Positions 12,835 through 15,351 of a stretch of DNA of 15,351 nt are shown piece by piece. Source of the DNA: Bacillota bacterium. GTDB taxonomy: Bacteria > Bacillota > Clostridia > Christensenellales > UMGS416. The notes below the pieces were generated by a model. It made no database searches, was not told the origin of the DNA, and saw only the letters and a list, made by a program, of their open reading frames with translations. Where the stretch lies: assembly GCA_023422005.1 (NCBI GenBank), contig JAEZSC010000100.1, positions 1 to 15,351 of the forward strand, written 5' to 3'. Position 1 is the first letter of the stretch, and the number at the start of each line of letters is the position of its first letter. The translations under genes were made by a program, and so were the position numbers.

Positions 12835-13783
12835 CCAGGTTCCCCTCTTTCACTTTGATATCGTTGGCCAGTTTTTCCAGCCGTAGGTATCGATGGTTGA
12901 GGCCGGATTTGCTCACGCCGCCCAGCAGCTCCGCGATGCGCTCCAGCGTGGCGTCGGGGTTGTCCAGCCGCGCCTCGGCGGCGTCCCTCAGGCCCTGGGG
13001 CAGCGCTGCCAAACCGGTGGCGCGCTCGATGACGCGTATATTCTCGATCTGGCGGGCGGCGGCCAGCACGGTCTTTTCCAGGTTGGCCGTGTCGCAGTTG
13101 ACGACGCGGTTGACCTTGTTGCGCACGTTCTTTTCCACGCGTACGCCCTCAAAGCGCAGCATACTGGCATGGGCGCCCGTCAGGGCCAAAAACTGCGACA
13201 CATGCTCGGCTTCCTTGATATAAACGACTGCCTTGTCCCGCCGGGTGATCACCCGGGCGTTGATGTCAGCGCCGGCCAGCAGCGCCGCAACGTCATGGGC
13301 CAGCGCCTCGTCGCCCACGACGAGCTCCAGATGATAACCCTTGCCAGGGTCGGACATGGAGCCGCAGCCCAAAAACAGCCCCCGCAGCAGCGCACTCTCG
13401 CAGCAGCTCCTGCGCACCAGGCCCGCCGGGATGCCTCCCTGGCCATCGCCCAGCATCCCTGTGTCGCCCAGCATGCGCCGGGCCGCGGCGTCGTCATCCA
13501 GCACCACGCGATAGCTGAAGTTGCGGTTGAGCCGGTGACGTTCATGCTGCTCGATCTGCGGCCGTGCGCCGTAAAGCGCCTTAACCAGCTTATACACCCG
13601 TCTGGCGATGGCCGGGCTCTCGGTGCTGACAACCGCCTGCACGACGGCTCGCACCACATGCATGGAGCCGGCAACCAAAACAAGCCCGGCCAACTCGGAC
13701 AGGCGGCAGCAGTCGCCATTGGTGGCGACCTTGGCCAATTCATCCTTGACCGATGCGGAAAATGACAGCGCCCGAGCTTCCAT
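12824..13783 (-). CDS. whiA: WhiA, DNA-binding sporulation/cell-division regulator
   Basis: A 319-residue WhiA orthologue: an N-terminal region built on a LAGLIDADG homing-endonuclease-like fold and a C-terminal helix-turn-helix related to sigma factor region 4. Seen family features are SFSASVKDELAK at 7-18, RRSCCESALLRGLFLGCGSM at 124-143, YHLELVV at 150-156, NRVVNCDTANLEKT at 225-238, and the HTH-containing end LERIAELLGGVSKSGLNHRYLRL (280-302). WhiA controls sporulation septation in Streptomyces and influences cell division, chromosome segregation and metabolism in Bacillus. The frame stays open further upstream, but that part lacks family similarity; the ATG at 13781-13783 fits. No Shine-Dalgarno site precedes it, and a -10 box ends only 6 nt away, which suggests a leaderless message. 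The usual upstream partners (RapZ and YvcK types) are absent here; an aldo/keto reductase is divergent instead. Confidence 0.92.
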   Translation of the reverse strand: MEARALSFSASVKDELAKVATNGDCCRLSELAGLVLVAGSMHVVRAVVQAVVSTESPAIARRVYKLVKALYGARPQIEQHERHRLNRNFSYRVVLDDDAAARRMLGDTGMLGDGQGGIPAGLVRRSCCESALLRGLFLGCGSMSDPGKGYHLELVVGDEALAHDVAALLAGADINARVITRRDKAVVYIKEAEHVSQFLALTGAHASMLRFEGVRVEKNVRNKVNRVVNCDTANLEKTVLAAARQIENIRVIERATGLAALPQGLRDAAEARLDNPDATLERIAELLGGVSKSGLNHRYLRLEKLANDIKVKEGNLDES

Positions 13784-13789
13784 GGTTTT

Positions 13790-13817
13790 AGTATACCACA
13801 AGATTCCTTCGCAACAA
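13790..13817 (-). promoter_or_regulatory. extended -10 promoter of whiA-crh, predicted to give a leaderless mRNA
   Basis: On the minus strand TGG-TATACT forms an extended -10 box (hexamer 13790-13795), with a weak -35 TTGTTG (13812-13817) 16 bp upstream. Exactly 6 nt (AAAACC) separate the hexamer from the whiA ATG. With the -10 box at -12 to -7, the A of ATG is +1. Confidence 0.55.
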
Positions 13818-13846
13818 ATCCTTAACACGGAAAAGCGGCTCTGCGG

Positions 13847-13875
13847 TTGAAATAAACAACAACCAAGGCTAGAAT
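13847..13875 (+). promoter_or_regulatory. SigA-type promoter of the aldo/keto reductase gene
   Basis: TTGAAA (13847-13852) and TAGAAT (13870-13875) are 17 bp apart. Transcription would start near 13882, giving a leader of about 23 nt. It is back-to-back with the whiA promoter, so one regulator could affect both. Confidence 0.7.
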
Positions 13876-13904
13876 AAAAGAAAAAAACGGGGACGCAAAA
13901 GATC

Positions 13905-14924
13905 ATGGAACGCATCCGCTTGGGGCGCACCGGCCTCACCGTCAACCGCACCGCCTTCGGTGTGCTGCCATTGCAGCGCACCGAAACCAAACTTGCCGTG
14001 GACATCCTGCGACAGGCCTATGAGGGCGGCATCGATTTTTATGACACCGCCCGCGGCTATTCCGACAGCGAGGAGAAGATCGGCCTTGCGCTCTCACATG
14101 TGCGCGGCGATATCGTGATCGCGACCAAGAGCGGCGCCGCCGACCGCGCGGGCCTGTTCGCCCACTGCGAAACCAGCCTGCGCATGCTGCGCACCGACTA
14201 CATCGATATCTACCAGCTGCACAACCCATCCTTTGTGCCCGTACCCGGCGGGGCCGACGGCCTTTATGACGGCATGCTGGAACTCAAGCGCCAGGGCAAG
14301 ATCCGCCACATCGGCATCACATGCCACCGGCTGGCCAATGCCGTGGAAGCGGCCAACAGCGGCCTTTATGAAACGGTGCAGTTTCCGCTGAGCTATCTTT
14401 CCGCCCAGGAGGACCTGGACCTGTGCGCGCTGTGCGCCCGGCTGGATGTGGGCGTGATCGCCATGAAGGCGCTGTGCGGCGGGCTCATTACAAACGCCGC
14501 GGCGGCCTTCGCCTTCCTGCGCCAATATGACAACGTGGCGCCCATCTGGGGCATACAGCATGCCCATGAGCTGGAGGAATTCCTGCGTTTGAGTGCCCAA
14601 CCCCCGGTGTTGGACGAGACGCTTGCCGCCGTCATCGAGGCCGACCGGCGGGATCTCAGCGGCTCCTTCTGCCGTGGCTGCGGCTATTGCCAGCCCTGCC
14701 CGGCAGGCATCCCCATACAGATGGCCGCCCGCATGAGCCTGCTGCTGCGCCGGGCGCCCTGGCAGCAGTTCGTAACCCAGGAATGGCAGGCGCAGATGGG
14801 CCGCATCCGCGACTGCCAGGATTGCGGCCATTGCGCGGCCCACTGCCCCTACGGCCTGGACACGCCGGCGCTTCTGCGGGCGATGCTGGCCGACTACGAG
14901 CAATTCGTGGCGGAACACGCCTGA
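13905..14924 (+). CDS. aldo/keto reductase with C-terminal two-[4Fe-4S] ferredoxin domain
   Basis: A 339-residue protein typical of anaerobic Clostridia. Residues 1 to about 245 are an aldo/keto reductase barrel (RLGRTGLTVNRTAFG start) with the catalytic tetrad visible: Asp47 in DFYDTA, Tyr52, Lys75 in IATKSG and His106 in YQLHN. The C-terminal part carries two ferredoxin-type clusters, Cys256/259/262/265 (CRGCGYCQPCP) and Cys304/307/310/314 (CQDCGHCAAHCP), so electrons may pass between ferredoxin and a carbonyl substrate or NAD(P)H. No signal peptide or membrane segment is seen. The ATG at 13905 is preceded by a modest GGGGA site 11 nt upstream. It is transcribed away from whiA from its own promoter. 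The substrate is unknown. Confidence 0.92.
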   Translation: MERIRLGRTGLTVNRTAFGVLPLQRTETKLAVDILRQAYEGGIDFYDTARGYSDSEEKIGLALSHVRGDIVIATKSGAADRAGLFAHCETSLRMLRTDYIDIYQLHNPSFVPVPGGADGLYDGMLELKRQGKIRHIGITCHRLANAVEAANSGLYETVQFPLSYLSAQEDLDLCALCARLDVGVIAMKALCGGLITNAAAAFAFLRQYDNVAPIWGIQHAHELEEFLRLSAQPPVLDETLAAVIEADRRDLSGSFCRGCGYCQPCPAGIPIQMAARMSLLLRRAPWQQFVTQEWQAQMGRIRDCQDCGHCAAHCPYGLDTPALLRAMLADYEQFVAEHA

Positions 14925-14942
14925 AACCGTATTGACGATCCG

Positions 14943-14995
14943 TGCCCCGTGCAGGAACGCGCCGTCTTTGGTTCACGGGCGTACTGCACGGGGCA
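14943..14995 (+). ncRNA. long stem-loop after the aldo/keto reductase gene
   Basis: A perfect 11-bp stem (TGCCCCGTGCA / TGCACGGGGCA) encloses 31 nt that fold further: ACGC-G-CCGT pairs with ACGG-GCGT around a 9-nt loop, leaving one bulged G. The structure starts 19 nt after the stop codon. There is no T run directly after it, so it is either an unusual terminator or 3'-end stabiliser, or a small structured RNA element. I call it a structured element, not a proven RNA gene. Confidence 0.35.
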
Positions 14996-15155
14996 GGCCT
15001 TGCCATTACCCGTCCATTTCTTACTGCTTTTTTATTTGCAAGATTGTTATTGTCATCCTTCATTTTGCCATGGATTGCTTCCATGATCTCGCAGAAACAA
15101 GCATCAGAGAAGGGCATTGGGCTTGACAATAAATTCACATATGCAAAATTAGGCC

Positions 15156-15183
15156 TTGCAATGCTGCATAAACCTGATATAAT
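15156..15183 (+). promoter_or_regulatory. SigA-type promoter, extended -10, for the last gene
   Basis: TTGCAA (15156-15161) and a perfect TATAAT (15178-15183) are 16 bp apart, and TGA precedes the -10 box as in extended -10 promoters. Transcription would start near 15190, leaving a leader of about 83 nt before the ATG at 15273. Confidence 0.7.
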
Positions 15184-15192
15184 CACAATGGG

Positions 15193-15221
15193 GAAAATTG
15201 CAAGTAAAATTGCCAATTTTC
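15193..15221 (+). repeat. AAAATTGC direct repeat and enclosing inverted repeat in the leader
   Basis: AAAATTGC occurs at 15194-15201 and again at 15206-15213, and GAAAATTG (15193-15200) pairs perfectly with CAATTTTC (15214-15221). The element begins at about the predicted transcription start, so it could be an operator or a 5' mRNA hairpin. Confidence 0.35.
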
Positions 15222-15272
15222 GATCAAAATAAGGGCTCACGGGCTGTATTCACACTACAAGGAGGACCATAC

Positions 15273-15351
15273 ATGGCAACAAAGCAAACCTTCAAGTGGA
15301 GCGAGATCCGCAAGGACAACCCCGCTCTGTCCATGGCCAAGGCAACCATCG
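15273..15351 (+). CDS. N-terminus of an unrecognised protein (cut by window end)
   Basis: Only 26 codons are in the window, beginning MATKQTFKWSEIRKDNPALS. A strong AAGGAGG site (15259-15265) lies 7 nt before the ATG and a good promoter stands upstream, so this is a real, probably well expressed gene. The start is polar and charged, without a signal peptide in the visible part. The product cannot be identified from so short a segment. Confidence 0.8.
   Translation, partial: MATKQTFKWSEIRKDNPALSMAKATI

Larger units (their letters stand above)
14925..15272 (+). other. intergenic region with hairpin, promoter and leader; no supported gene
   Basis: This 348-bp gap turns AT-rich after about 15000. 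It contains the long hairpin at 14943-14995, a T-rich stretch around 15019-15050 that might end transcription of the reductase gene, the promoter at 15156-15183, and the leader of the next gene. Short open frames on both strands have no ribosome binding sites or recognisable features. Confidence 0.65.

Noticed and set aside
13784..14005. N-terminal extension of the whiA frame
   Set aside because: It would run through the divergent promoters and into the aldo/keto reductase gene, and the extra residues do not resemble WhiA.
14942..15232. Open frames in the gap after the aldo/keto reductase gene, both strands
   Set aside because: They have no ribosome binding sites, contain the promoter or the hairpin, and the long minus-strand frame runs antisense into the reductase gene.

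Overview
The window looks like chromosomal DNA of a Gram-positive, low-oxygen member of the Bacillota, most likely Clostridia with a GC-rich genome. The reasons are SigA-type promoters (TTGNNN-N16/17-TATAAT), strong GGAGG-type ribosome binding sites, a whiA gene followed by a crh-like gene, a 4Fe-4S aldo/keto reductase, an oxygen-sensitive class I (FeS) hydratase pair, and an internalin-type leucine-rich-repeat surface protein. Finer taxonomy (for example a Christensenellales-like gut lineage) is a guess. No rRNA, tRNA, CRISPR array, transposase or phage gene was seen.

Layout. From 1 to 5338 a minus-strand run reads, in transcription order, Gfo/Idh/MocA oxidoreductase, class I hydratase alpha and beta subunits, a fusion of ANT(6)-type aminoglycoside nucleotidyltransferase with a GNAT acetyltransferase, an alpha/beta hydrolase of the monoacylglycerol-lipase type, and a truncated HtrA-like lipoprotein protease. 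From 5339 to 5587 lies a leader region with several GC-rich hairpins. From 5588 to 8590 a second minus-strand run encodes another Gfo/Idh/MocA oxidoreductase, a sugar-isomerase-like TIM barrel, and an unfamiliar protein with a ferredoxin-like cysteine cluster; its promoter is clear at 8629-8657. A divergent ArsR-family regulator without cysteines (8966-9241, plus strand) faces this promoter across an AT-rich intergenic region.

Beyond a strong bidirectional terminator come a Cof-type HAD phosphatase, the 732-residue LRR protein with its own promoter, and a whiA-crh operon whose promoter places the whiA ATG almost exactly at the predicted transcription start (candidate leaderless mRNA). Back-to-back with whiA is the plus-strand aldo/keto reductase. 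The window ends with an AT-rich region containing a long hairpin and a promoter, then the first 26 codons of an unrecognised gene.

How it may work together (inference). The two Gfo/Idh enzymes, the TIM barrel and the FeS hydratase pair suggest oxidation, isomerisation or cleavage, and dehydration of a sugar, sugar acid or glycoside; the ArsR regulator is well placed to control at least the first part. WhiA and the Crh-like protein link cell-cycle or metabolic control with carbon regulation. The most unusual items are the ANT(6)-GNAT fusion, the leaderless-looking whiA promoter, the Gfo/TIM-barrel/Cys-cluster cassette, and the hairpin-rich leader between the two metabolic runs.
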